Part shown: piece after piece, positions 24,538-36,643 of the stretch | Position numbering within the stretch: the first letter of the stretch is position 1 | Layout of the letters: each line of letters opens with the position of its first letter | Origin: Fasciolopsis buskii | Taxonomy: Eukaryota > Platyhelminthes > Trematoda > Plagiorchiida > Fasciolidae | Length of the DNA stretch: 64,000 nt | Direction: 5' to 3' | Assembly: GCA_008360955.1 (NCBI GenBank) | Contig: LUCM01011192.1 | Coordinates: 1-64,000 of the forward strand | Made by a program: the position numbers and the translations under genes | The notes under the pieces: generated by a model | The model's database searches: none | Told to the model about the DNA's origin: nothing | Seen by the model: the letters and a program-made list of their open reading frames with translations, nothing else

Positions 24538-24802
24538 ACCAGTAGCGATTTTCATGAAATAATTCACCACGTGATACTCTCGCTCATTCAACCATTAAGA
24601 AATCACGGAACCACTCACCGCATGGCTGTTTCATCCTTGTTAAGAATCATCAATAGTGAACTGGGAATCGAACCGAATGATGATGATTCTTAATAGTAAT
24701 GAAGCGATTGTATAGTGCTTCCACGGTTTCTTAATGGTGAGTTGAGCGATTATATCACAGGGTGAATTATTTCAAGAAAACTTTCGAATTCCCGCTACTA
24801 AC
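24538..24802. mobile_element. MITE-like foldback element
   Basis: The left arm at 24552-24617 (tgaaataattcaccacgtga, then ccattaagaaatcacgg) is inverted at 24714-24777. A shorter inner pair, ttaagaatcatca at 24639-24653 and tgatgattcttaa at 24680-24693, folds inside the same axis. The agtagcg box at 24540 and cgctact at 24792 extend the symmetry outwards. The whole 265 bases can therefore fold on itself nearly end to end. There is no coding capacity. The loop carries a B-box-like ggttcgattcc on the minus strand (24663-24673), probably by chance. Confidence 0.65.
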
Positions 24803-25430
24803 ACATTCCAAATAGCGTTTTTTCAAACAAAATTTTCCTAATGATTTTGTGAATGATAAGAGAACCGCGGCCTATTTCCCTCCCTCTAGTGCACCAAAAT
24901 CAGTTTAGCGGTATGACGAATTACCAAAGATTACCTTTTGGTTTGGATAATAAAATCGGCTCGAGAGTAATCGGAGAAGGGCAAATGTTTTTGCACCTAT
25001 TTAAACGCATTTGTGCTATTCGCGTTTGGTATTTTCAAACGGGAACAAATAAACCAAATAATTGAGTCAGACACAAGATAAATTGTCTGAAAATTCGTTA
25101 TCCATCAAAGAGACTTCCAGTCAGCCAGTTTAGCCCTCAACAGAATATCACATCAGTGATGAATCACCCGCTTGTGAGATAGTTTGAAGATTCCCAGGAT
25201 AGTTACCGAAAAAGGTATTCGATTCTTACATAACGCAAGTGTGCCGAAGAATAAACAGTCAAGTTATCGTTACCTCATCAAAGTAGACAAGATAGTTTCC
25301 AAAAATGTTGATGATTTGTTTTCTACAGAACATGTACTTATCACACCGGGAGGAACTCAGTTGCCTCTTGTTTGTCTCCTCGTCACTTACGAGATTCTTC
25401 AAGGCTACAAACTTTGATGTGGTCTTTTTA
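24803..25430. other. Unassigned spacer ending in a PLE-like scrap
   Basis: No clear gene. The last 20 bases before the PLE terminal repeat (25412-25430) read tttgatgtggtctttttat, almost the same as the RT motif coding for FDVVSLY inside the neighbouring PLE at 26633. This may be the cut end of an upstream tandem PLE. Confidence 0.35.
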
Positions 25431-25735
25431 TTGTGAATGATATACTGTTAATAACACAGCGTTCTTGGTTGATTTAATGCACCAACGTTTCGTCTACCGT
25501 GGGTTGTCTCTCTCAAGGCAAGTTTTACAATCAAATAACTGAGGAAACGTTCACATGCCAACTGGTGTTTGTTTGTCTGCGTGTGTTTGTGAGTGTGTGT
25601 ACTTTGAACTGTTGGTCGAGTGAGAGATTAATTGTCCTTCACGTCATACGTCATACGTGGTGGGATAAACTAGCATGGTGACCTTTGGAATGTTTGTTTC
25701 TCAACGATGTCCATATCTCCGAAATCTCTACGCCG
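25431..25735 (-). repeat. Left PLE terminal repeat
   Basis: On the minus strand this carries the order tcaaataactgagg, ttgccttgagagag, acggtagacgaaacgttggt and gcgttctt-rich end. It is an inverted copy of 27826-28096, sharing also the gtgtttgtgagtgtgtgtac stretch and extending into the first codons of the element's ORF (ctttggaatg, then gatgtccatat). It contains the hammerhead-like segment annotated separately. Confidence 0.8.
25466..25522 (-). ncRNA. Hammerhead-like ribozyme motif in the PLE terminal repeat (degenerate)
   Basis: In minus-strand order: ccttgagaga at the position of the CUGANGA box, a weak stem II (gacaacc, cac loop, ggtagac), the invariant-looking CGAAAC, a short stem III region and ending in ATC where GUC is expected. 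Hammerhead ribozymes are known in PLE terminal repeats of many eukaryotes. Here stem II has two mismatches and stem III lost its closing pair, so cleavage is unlikely in this copy. The 37.8-kb relative is better preserved. Confidence 0.4.
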
Positions 25736-27895
25736 TCATCTGAATCATCTGCTCAGCGGAATTCCTCGAAAAAATTTCGAACCGTCGTTGAACAACGACG
25801 ACTACGTGCGTTTAAGACATGCCAAACAAGACAAAAAGGGCAAGTTCGCGAAATCAACCTCGCAAAACACGACCGAGGACGGATCAAAATTAAAAGTAGG
25901 AAAGCCTACAATTATGAATACCAAAAATAGCATGGTAAACATATCCACGAGATCGTTGACATCTACAGAGCTGCAATTAATACAAAAAGGTCTGAATTTC
26001 AGTTTCTAGAGAAAACCGCTGATGGTCGAAGAAATGGTGCTAACACTGGAACAAGCTTTATCGAACCATGCGGAAGAAAACGCCAATCAAACTAGACTGA
26101 GGATATGCAATATTCTTAAGAACCAACAGCCAATTGCACCAAATATCACAGTAGAAGAAAGAAAAACACTGACGAACCTAAAACAAGATCGAAAAATCCA
26201 TATCACAAAAGCGGACAAAGGGAATATTATAGTTATTTTAACAGATTTTATTACGAATCAAAGGTCGCTGAGCACCTAGGGGGTGGACCTTATAAAAAAT
26301 AGAAAAGAAGAAAATGAATGCATCAATCAACAAATCAAAGGCCCATGCAAACAAGTATCTATTTGGCTTGAAGAGGAAACTCGGAAAATCTCTGTGGTTC
26401 TCATTAACGCCAAAAACTAGCAGACCTGGGAGATTTTACGGCTTACCGAAAAACCGAAAAATCCATTCGTCCGATTGCAGACTGCATGCTTGTGGAACGA
26501 ACAAACTGGCAAAATATTTCAGTGGATTAATAAAACCTTAACAGAAGATTGTAGTGAGTCATATCAATGACGTTTTCAAATTCGCCCATATGCTGAAAGA
26601 CTTTGAGCTAGAAAACGATGAAATTACTTTGAGCTTTGATGTGGTCTCTTTATACACGAATATACCCATTAAATACAGTTTGCAATAATTACATTCACTG
26701 TTAATATCGGACACTCCCTTAGAAGAACAAACTGTACTAGCGCCATCAGAAATTATCCGAGGTATTGAAGTTTGCCCCACGTCAACATGCTTCATTCTCA
26801 AACATGAATTGTACAAACAAACGGATAGTATGGCCATGGGATTGCGCACATCCCCGGTTGTAACAAGCTTTTTGCTACACTCGGTTGAATCAAAGGCTCT
26901 AATGGAATTTATTCAACCCCCCCCCACGTTTGTACGTACGGTCTGTCAACAACACATTTGCAATCATCAGGTTGGCACAAAAAATGGCTTTCTTCAAACT
27001 CTCAATAAACAATGTAGATCCGTTAAATTTACAATGAAGTCAGAAGACACGATTAGAGTCATCAGCTTCTTAGGCTATCGGCTGAAAGTTAATGACTCAC
27101 GAAAATTCAATATTGGCATTCACAAAAAATCCACACATTCGGATATGTATTTGGACTTCAGTTCAGCTCATCCACAATGCGTGAAGGGGACACTTATTTT
27201 CTCGTTAGCCAACAGAGTTCAAAAGCTATGCAGTGATGATACCGACCGTAAAGAAGAACTAAGACGTTTAGACGACATCCTGCAAGACAATCACTATCCG
27301 CCACACCTCATAAGGCGACAGCTGAAAACTTGCATATCAACAACCAAAACGAAGAAAGCAAAAAGTAAACGGTATCGGTCGGAAATCCGTACAGATCGAG
27401 TACTTTGGAAATAACAAGAAAGGTCCTCAATGATTTTGACATTCACACTTTCTTCCTGATCGATAATGCTTTAAAACACCACTTATCAAAAGCTAAAGAG
27501 GAAGTCGGTGTGCAAGATCAAAACAACCGCATCCACAAAATCAATTGCAAGCAGTGTCCAGCAGAATATACTGGCCAAACCAGCAGACATCTGAAGACAC
27601 GGATAACAGAACACAAAAGGAAAGTCATTCGGACAAGGCAGCCTTATCAAAACATGAGCGCGATTCAACCGTCGGTGTACATGCCATAGCAGAGGAACAC
27701 GACATAGATTATAAAGACACAAAAGTACTCCAACGTGGATTCAGAACCTCTACTGAACGTAAGTTTTCCGAGGCCCTGGCGATAAGCACCCACTTCACAT
27801 GCATCAATCGTAACGACCGGGCCGAGATGTCGGACATATGGACAGCCCTAACATCATTGAGTAACAACCATTTCAAAGTTTATCATGCTAGTTGA
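25707..27895 (+). pseudogene. PLE reverse transcriptase with GIY-YIG endonuclease, decayed
   Basis: Domain order as in PLE proteins. The N-terminal region has STELQLIQKGLNFSF and ITKADKGNIIVI at 26.2 kb. RT motifs follow: RFYGLPKNRKIHS at 26.44 kb, SFDVVSLYTNIPI at 26.63 kb, KQTDSMAMGL at 26.82 kb, and at about 26.95 kb VNNTFAII where YVDDTFAII is expected, so both catalytic aspartates read as asparagine. RT end: FLGYRLKVNDSRKFNIGIHK, then HPQCVKGTLIFSLANRVQKL and DDILQDNHYPPHLIRRQLK. GIY-YIG at 27.53 kb: INCKQCPAEYTGQTSRHLK; the frame then shifts to KAALSKHERDSTVGVHAIAE and TSTERKFSEAL. Several stops and shifts make it non-coding. Confidence 0.85.
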
Positions 27896-28096
27896 CCTCA
27901 CCAACGCGGTGACGCATGACGTGGAAGACAATCTCTCACCCCACCAACAGTTCAAAGTACACACACTCACAAATACACGCAAACAAATAGACATTAGTTG
28001 GCATGTGCACGTTCCCTCAGTCATTTGATTGTAAAATTTGCCACAGTAGTCGAAACGTTGGCGCATTACATCAACCAAGAACGCTATTTTATTAAC
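27826..28096 (+). repeat. Right PLE terminal repeat (inverted)
   Basis: Inverted copy of the left repeat. On the plus strand it reads agtcatttgattgtaaaat, then gtagtcgaaacgttggcgc, then caaccaagaacgc and ends in ttattaac. A deletion of about 25 bases removed the ccttgagg and half of the stem II segment between tgtaaaat and cacagtagtc, so the hammerhead-like fold is lost here. Confidence 0.8.
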
Positions 28097-30534
28097 CTTG
28101 TCATCCGTCTATTGCAACTAACAGGTGGATCCGCTAATGGTCCTACAGAATTTTCAAACGACGGTTGATATAAAGCATCTTCCGGTAATGACCCATGCAA
28201 CAGAACGTTTTGAAATACCCTTGGAATAAGGTTGCCCAAAAAATTCAAATGACCTTGAATTAATGGGCTGAACAGGATTTGTTAGAACAATGCGGTATCC
28301 GGGATGTAAATCAATGGTATTTTACTATGGTGAGTTTACGCGCTAGTCACATGATGCACTGTGATATAGCTTTACGCTTAGCCTGTGTAGACAATCAACC
28401 AATGGGAACCACGAGGACTAAAGTGCTCGTGAATTTCAGACATTGCGCGAAGGCGATCGGACAGAACGTATTGCACCAATCGGAATATTTTCCATGTTGT
28501 ATTTGAATCCTTGAGTTCTAAATAGAATTGGAACTTGTTCCTATTCAACTGTGGTTTGCTTGTCGACTTCATTTGGGCAGATTGGGTCGGAGGGAAGTTC
28601 GTACTTACTGGTAATTCGGAATCGTTCGTTACCGTAACTGACCGAATTCCGTCCACTTATTACGAGTCCAAATAGTACAATCACCTGCCATCATCATAGG
28701 TGATTGAATAGCATTTTCGCCGATGCTATCATAGAGACGCTAATGAACGGTCAAGTAAAAGTTTATTCTGCTTCATCAATAGCGTACTGGAAATCTCTCG
28801 AAATGTTTCTGACAAAAATTGCATTGCTTAGTGATTCAACGGGATTACCGACAGAATGAAGCCGGTATATAGCGTTTCGCTCACTGATGTACCTAAGGGG
28901 TTCTTGCATATTCCTCTGTGCTGCTTGAGAGTGGAGCGATATTAACTTTTCAAAATCAAAAGATAATGGTATGAGGTCCGATCAAATAACTTGGCCTCGT
29001 ATTTCCTGCCCAACAGGCCACTGTGATCGTAGATTCTTACTGGGTTTTGGGTGTCTCGATGGTGTAATACGAACATAGCCAAGTTCCACGAGTGTCTTCC
29101 AATTGGGTTCCGTTGCGAACTTTCCTAAGGGAGCCACGAAGCTCCGCTTGAATTACTCTCGTTCAACGGACATTAGAAGTTAACATAAATTTACAATTTC
29201 TCAGATTGAAGGGTCTGAAATAAAGAAAAATCGATCACAAGCTCTCAGTTTATTTTCAGAATAATTGAGGATTCTGACAATATTCCGTGGACTTCTATTA
29301 AGTGAAAATACATAAAAGGCATTACCAAAAGCATCACCCAACTTACCACAATGGAAAAATAAGGAACACTTTGAACAATACAAAATTTGCAATGTGATCA
29401 AATGGAATTTCAGTCTAACATGTAACTTATAAGATGGAAATTTGTGGGCACCTCTAAAAAACATTCCCCCAAGGGGCACCGGATTATGGGATAATCACCT
29501 GAGTATACTTTTAATGCATGGTGAAGAAATGCTTTTTCGTTAGAACAAGAAAAGTGTTGGTTTGATGTGATTAATGTTCACTGAACTAAGAAACCAACAA
29601 ATTCACAAAAAACGCTTTTTTTGTCCTTGTTAACTGTGACTTATTAGTCACACTTTAGCGAACTTAAAATCGTAAATTTCTGTGATATTGAAACGATACC
29701 AATAATCATTCTCGTTTTTGTAATTTTGTCTTTTATTTGTTAATAACTATCAAACTTTGCGAAGATGTCATTCGCTTACATAATTACACAGCCGACAATG
29801 ACCGAACTGCACCAAACTCTTTCAATTTAGGTGAAGCGGGTGCGAATTTTTGATTATGTTTGAAAGTCTTTCAGGGAGTATTCGTGATCTCCTGGCCGAC
29901 AGATGTTCGTGTTCCCCTATGATACCTGGCATACGAATACCATTTCTTTGTTTTGTACCAAAAGCTTCTAAGTTAATCGATATTGTTCATCTTGATATTC
30001 TTTAGTTTCCAGTTAGCTCCATAACGTTTAAACGTCTGCTATTTCGGCAAAGTTTATGAACTATGGGAGAACTATCTTAGTACTACTCAGGAGAATCTCA
30101 TCTGAATCGTTAAGAGTGTGAATGGATTATAAGTCCACTTAAGAATCCCTTGGTGATTCATCAAAAGATTTTCGTTGGCCTGGTAAGGCTGACCTTTAGA
30201 AAGAGGAGACAAGGCCCGAAAGCATTGGTTTTTATTCTCAGTAGTATGTTTCACATGGGGAGGGATGAATAAAATTCCTCCTAAAGCAAATAACCGATTT
30301 CGCGATTATTGCCACTTTTCAGGTTTGCGGACATGAGAGTACGGGGTACACATAACTGAACCGCGGCAACAACCGCGAAACCGGTTGTGTGCTTCCGTAG
30401 AAATTTTATTCATCCATCCATATGCGAAACATACTACTGAGGATATAAACCAATATCTTAGCACTATTTTGCTTATTGGGCTGTTCATGGAATGAATGTT
30501 CATCGATATGAGTACCACAGATTAATTCCCCATT
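28097..30534. other. Unassigned sequence between PLE and P450 3' end
   Basis: No convincing coding region, repeat or RNA was seen. ORFs are under 95 codons and without motifs. The 3' flank of the P450 gene lies at the right end. Confidence 0.4.
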
Positions 30535-30540
30535 TTTATT
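30535..30540 (-). terminator. Candidate polyadenylation signal of the P450 gene
   Basis: AATAAA on the minus strand, in aatcaataaaaatgg, about 295 bases after the P450 stop codon at 30833. It is the first canonical hexamer I noticed downstream, giving a plausible 3' UTR length. Confidence 0.45.
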
Positions 30541-30832
30541 GATTCTTCGGATAAAGATGATTTTCAAACGGTACAAAAAGGCAAAATAATTTTTTTTACT
30601 ACAGTGTATGATGACCTAATTAGTTTAGTGTTAATCCAGGTACATAAAAGCTACTATTTAGCATGTGACTAGATCTTTGGATGAAAAATACGCTACCAAT
30701 ATCTGAGTGTGTGATATCTTGGTACAGCATTGGTTGATTGAATCTATCTGGCATATGAAATGCACAAGTCTTCGCAACCTTTTGATGTTTAGACATCAAC
30801 ACGTCTGTACCTTGCCTGGTCCAGTGAATCGG

Positions 30833-31050
30833 TCAACTGTTCGAGCGCCTGTGAAAAATGAACGTTGATATTTTTGGCGTACGAGTCAGACCACGAGATG
30901 CTTGAGAGGGTTTCATCTGTACAGAACCATTGGGTAGATTAGTTGCGTGTTCTATGCATCCCTTTTCCACAATAAAATGTTGATCAAGCGCCCATACAAT
31001 ATCTTCAATGACTTTACTCGCCAGTCGTTGTCCCGGGCATACTCTTGAAC
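30833..31050 (-). CDS. CYP: P450 exon 7: heme cysteine, L helix, C-terminus
   Basis: Residues 409-480 complete FSVGSRVCPGQRLASKVIED, then WALDQHFIVEKG. The tail after the L helix (about 67 residues past Cys413) is somewhat longer than usual and ends FHRRSNS with TGA. Acceptor TTTTGCCCTAG. Confidence 0.87.
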
Positions 31051-34000
31051 CTAGGGCAAAAATTAAAGTGATAATAATGATCTAAATAATAACAGATTTA
31101 GTAAATCATGATTTAATTACTTGCACTAAATGGAGGCTAATAAGGCATAGAAATTCCTTTTTCGGACATTTCTCCTACGAAATCTGCCTAACAGTTCAAC
31201 TGAAAATTGACCATAAAATAATGTGAAAACACTCCGTTTTACCTTGAAGTACTAAGGCCTTCCCTTTGAAATTGGTAGTCATCGATCGTGTTTTACGGTG
31301 GTAAAAAAGTGCAGCGACCACACTAGAGCTTCATCTATATGATTCTTAAAGAATCAGCCAGGTTATATGGTGAACTTTTCCATTGGAACCACGTCCACTT
31401 GGGATACCGTCATGTACATATGTACCTACATCTAGACTAGTGGTTTGTTTGCTTGCTTATAACCTTACCTCTCGATATTACAAACTCTTGGATACACTAC
31501 ATCCTTTGTTTATCACTGATCTGTAGAGGACCGTTTCCTGGGCTTCATGTGTTTTTTGTCTGCTTGAGTGATCCATCTATGTTGGCCCGTCGATCCATAG
31601 TTTCCTTGCCTGATCACAATACCATTAACTGTTTTCAGTTTGTTATGTGATCGATTGTCCCCCAGTTTGGCAAGAACTCTCTTACTGACTCTTGTTTAGA
31701 ACGAGCTTAGTATTTCCTGTTCCAAGAGCGCTTTAACGACTAGCACTGTCTACCCCCCCCCCAAAGAAATATATATATACACCATAGTTCTGGAGGGTCG
31801 GCGCTTGGTGCACCGTTCAGATTTGGTTCTCAGTCAAACTGACTACGCTGCAACGGCTTTTATTACAATTTCCTTGACTGTTCGCCTTTTCATCCCGATT
31901 GGCTAACTTGTTCATGATAAAATTTGCTGACCTGCTTCTGCCCAGTTATCTTTTGTTGCTCAGTAGGCTCCGAGTATCGTTTTTCGTCCTCTGAATATTG
32001 TATTGATCAAAAAAACTACGAAAATACGATTCAGGAAACACGAAACCCCATACATCAAATGGGGTTAATGATGAAGGCGAATATGCAATGGGGCTTCTGT
32101 TCCCCCGGTAGCATTGTAGTTCCCAGTCATGCCAACGATACCAGAACTTTATTGGATTGACGGTCTGCCACTGGTGCAATTGTAATAACTAATCACTCAA
32201 CAGCTTCAATTCTTCAGTCAGTTACGTCATGCCTGAAATTCCCCAGATTGTCAGTTCGATTAACCTCCACTGTCAGACAGTCTAGAGTTCAGCGGTCTCC
32301 AGCTGCTGTCGCTTCTACCGTTTTCCGATCGTTCGGAGCTCTGCATGTGTTCAGTTATTCTGGTCTGCGCAGTTGGTTGATCTTCGTATCTCTGCAAAGA
32401 GCCGTTTGTTCCAACTCGTACAGTTAGCCAAAGCAAATCGTCGTCTACTTTTGGACGATCGTTCCGTTGTGCAACTGCTAAATATTTTGCAAAATCTATC
32501 CTGATGAGTGTTTCTATGTTGGATCAGATAGGTAGACAGGCCGGGACTTTTGGACAATGCAGTCTCTAAGCCTAGAATGGAACGACCACAAATCGGATAA
32601 GACATGCCGGAAAGATTGTGAAAGTCGTCATTGACAGACAAAGCCTGGCAGGCAGTAATGCCATCAACCTACTAGGAACTACTTCATAAGTCGCTAATGT
32701 GTGTGAAACACAAATATGGGGAAACAGCAGAAAATTGCGGTATTCTTGGGCTATCGACCAACGGTTTCGATGTCTTCTAACTTATTGGGCAGGTTTAGAT
32801 AACGTTTTAGAGGTCTTTAAACTTACTTGGGATTCTCAATCACGTAAAAAATATAGAACCCTGCATCGGTTGTTTAACCACAGACGTATTTCAACACCGT
32901 GTTCTTCGTGAAAAATATCCACAAATTTTGATTAACGTAACCAGTCAATGGAAAAACGTTATGGTCTTCTAACGTACGTTTATTGTTCTTGTTCTACTTG
33001 CAGTCTGCATCCTGGCACTTTGAAACCCTCCTACGTTTAAGCTAGGACAGTCTTCAAGGATCTTTCGGAGAAAGAAATGTGTCCTATTCTCGGAAGAAAG
33101 TTTAGATGTACATTAGCCCGATTATTCCTCTGTTCATTCCAGAAAAAATCTTGAAGACCATCTTGCATCATCCCCAACTTCTACAAGAAAGTAATTTCAA
33201 CTGAATATATGTTCAGGCAACCGCTCTACAAAAATTGTGTTACTCAGCCAATTTCCTTCCGCATGTTTGAGGAAAAAGGTTCCCCTGATTTAGCGAGGCC
33301 ATCTTTGATCTTTCTGAGGTCTTCCTTGAATCGTTTATTCTACCCAAGGCTCAGTGGTTGTGATATCACAGTTTAAACCACTCGCTTGGTTGTCCACTCA
33401 AATTTTGCAAAACTCTCTGATTAATACTCCGTCCATTGTTTCCACCTGCTCAGTTGTGTAATATGGCATGTAGATAGTTTAACAAAAAGTCCTGGACGAG
33501 AAATGCACGATGAACAAGTTGACCAATGTTCTAGGACCGTGGTCGGCCGTGGCGAAATGCATGATGCTTCTATCCGAGGTTCGAATCTCAGATCAGATTG
33601 TCTCTTTGCTGGTGGATTGCAACTCGCTGTCGTCCTGCTCGTTACCGCACCTGACTTAATGTGGCCTTATGTGATCCCATGCCGCCCATATTTGTGGGTC
33701 TGGGTTGCCGATCGCTCGTGTTGTAATACGCCCCAATGACTGTAGGACATGCTCCTTCTATTAAGCTTATGCATGAGGCAAGTGGTTCAAACAAATTTTA
33801 TGAAGTAGAACTAAGTAAGTAATTAGGAGGTTGATATCAATACGGGACTGCTATTTTTCTCGTCTAGTTGCTATACTGTGAAAATTTGTCCGAATTGCTC
33901 ACCCTTCAGTACTCACCAACTGAGAATGGAATCGGAGAGAATGGACAAATTTGACTAAGTTGAAGCTGATGAACTGCATACAAATTGAAAATCACAATAC

Positions 34001-36601
34001 TATGAGCGGGGATAGAATAGCCAGCCAATTGGATCGGTTCACGTGCCACATGAGGCAATGCCAACGGGACAACGTTAGCCTGACGATGAATATGATTCAA
34101 GTGGTCACGAAAACGATCTCGCGACAAAGGTCCGGTCTGTTCGGACAGGTAAATACATGCAGCTGTCAAGGTCAATGAACTTGTATCCGTCCCGGCAGCC
34201 ATCAGTTCGAAAAGCAATCGTTCCAATTCGTTCCCTGAAATATAATTTTTTTTTAAAAAAAAGACGGAAATGTTTTTTTCGTGTGTTTCACATCATTGAA
34301 TAAGCTAGCCCTAATACTGATTTGATCAAAGTAAAACAGTGGTTTTAATAATTACACTGTTCGTTTTTGTGGTTCGGAATTTGCGAATGTTATCTTATTG
34401 ACCATCAGATGTTGATTCGGAAACGGAACTGTTAAGACCGTTGGCGAGAGCACTTATTTTCACCGCTTCTTCTATGGGACTCATTCTTCATAAAAGGTTT
34501 CAACACACTGATGTGTAGGTTCCGTCCTAACGTTTCACTACACCACAATGTCCGTTTGGACCGATCAATTGCACACATTTAGATTGTGCATTATACGTTA
34601 ACCTAATGCTAATCAGACCCAATTGCCAAATACCTCCGTACAACAACTCTAATTTCCAGTTGTGCAGGGGAAAACGAAATCAGTGAACCTCATTATGGAT
34701 ATTCACGCCAGTTGCGTTATTATTTGAATAAATATACCACAAAACTGAGACCTGTTGAAATTATGAAAAATAGGGATAGATGATAAGTTCACTTAGGAAT
34801 CACTTGATGGATCGTCGAAAGTGTTTTGTCGTCTGGCCAAATTCAGCTTTTGACGGTTTAACGTGTATTTTGAGAATGTATGACTGCAGTGGGATTCTTG
34901 TATTGTAGTAACTAAAAATGTACATGTATGGAGGTCAGCTGACTAGATAGTATCAATCACACATACTTTATGAGTGGTTATAGACACGAAGGAAATCCTA
35001 TGTCTCATTGATGAATTTCGTCTGATAACCCGTCCAAATATTATTAATAGTTACGAAACTGTGATTCCCGAGTGCAACGTTTCTCGGCTAACCTAAAGTT
35101 TGCGCGTGAAATGTGGAGCCCGAAGGATAATTAGTCAAGCACAGGGACATCAGTCCCACGCACTATATGAAACCGCATCAAATGACTGTAGATAATCAAT
35201 CACAAAAGACGCCGATTATGGTAGGGCGCATTCTCAAGATTAGACGGGTTTCACTACTCTTGGTTGAAACACAATTGCAAGCCACTATTGTATGGTATTC
35301 TTTAACCATTGTGCTCTAACCGATACCATCTAAGAACCTGAGAAAACACGAGGTTCGTCTGTTCAGACGTCCAATGGTGTAGATTTTGCTGATGAAGATA
35401 GCGAAATCGAGCCATACCATAGAAGAACTAATTAATAAACTACTAACGCTCCATTTCTCTCCGTTCAACCTTTTCATACCAGCATGCGCTTTCGTAAACC
35501 TACAAAGGAAGGGAAATGATAGAATACAGAAGAATTCCTACCAATGCTCTAAGTAATACAGAAAGATAGACTAGACAATCTCTTTGTAATAAATGTTCCA
35601 GTTAAATGAGTGAAGTCGAATAACACCTGATCAAGTTAATTTATCATGAAACTTGTTATGAGTATAGTGTCACAAATTTTGAGATGTAGAGTTTGAACAT
35701 AAGAGGCCCGAACAAACCAGTAATAATGCAATTTACTTAATTCTGCTCTGGTGCTTATAGTACTACTAAAAATACTACGAGTATTACGCTCCATTTGTTG
35801 GTTTCCGAAAGCTTTTGGATATAGCACTGTAGTTTTTAATAATTTTGCCTCCCAATTTATCATGCTTTATGATAATGTTACATTTTCACTTTTGGCTTTG
35901 GCTTTTCATTGTTGGATTCTTTCGCTGCTTGAATTGGACAAGTTCATTATATCTACCTTTTCCGACTGGGGAGTATTGCCAAATCAGTTCGAGAACGTTC
36001 TGTCGTTTATGCACAGCGCGTTGTCATTAATGGAATTGATTGAAAATGTTTGAAATACTCATAGAGCAAGTCGAAATTTGGCAGAAATGAACTATGGCTG
36101 GGGGAACATAATCACTGGTTTCTATCTGACGGAAATCACGCTGGAAATGCGGACCAAGGGTTATGAACCAAGTGACTGAAAATAACAATCCAAACAGAAT
36201 CATCAGATTGTCAAATATTGAACAATACTGGGTCCGTACAGCAATTCATGCACAGAGTCGTTGCGGAGGCCCATAAATTAAGTCCTGATATCATAATGAA
36301 AGGCTGGAAAAATTGAATGAGAGTGGCAGATAAATCTAGGCTTAGAGACGAATATGGAGCAGCATGCGATGAGTATTTAATACGTCTGTGCGCCGGATAA
36401 TCAGATGTCATGAAAATGACCAATTTATTGCGGTTCTGTCATATTTCTCGTTTTAGTATGAGAGTGAGAACCAGCAGTGCCTGATAGCTTTGCAGGGAGA
36501 CAGCAATTTTCTTAAGAATTCCAATAAATAGAGCCCCACCACGCCATGTGTTCTCTGCAGGATTGGGCAAACCGTCTTATTTAGCCTGGTTTGTGGTTGA
36601 C

Positions 36602-36643
<42 letters not shown>

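Larger units (their letters stand above)
25431..28096 (+). mobile_element. Penelope-like element with inverted terminal repeats
   Basis: A 2.65-kb element with a central RT/GIY-YIG coding region flanked by two terminal repeats in opposite orientation (25431-25735 and 27826-28096). PLEs are known for terminal repeats that can be direct or inverted and are unlike retroviral LTRs; this matches. Both ends finish in the same GTTAATAA-type sequence. The coding region is full of stops and shifts and the RT catalytic pair is mutated, so this copy is inactive. Parts of the same family occur at 16.8-17.3 kb (coding) and 37.74-37.85 kb (terminal repeat). Confidence 0.85.

Noticed and set aside
24663..24673. 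B box in the loop of the MITE-like element
   Set aside because: No A box upstream on that strand; the position in a foldback loop is enough to explain it.
32150..33000. Transposon gag/pol coding in P450 intron 6
   Set aside because: Several broken frames look transposon-like in composition, but no diagnostic motif could be named.
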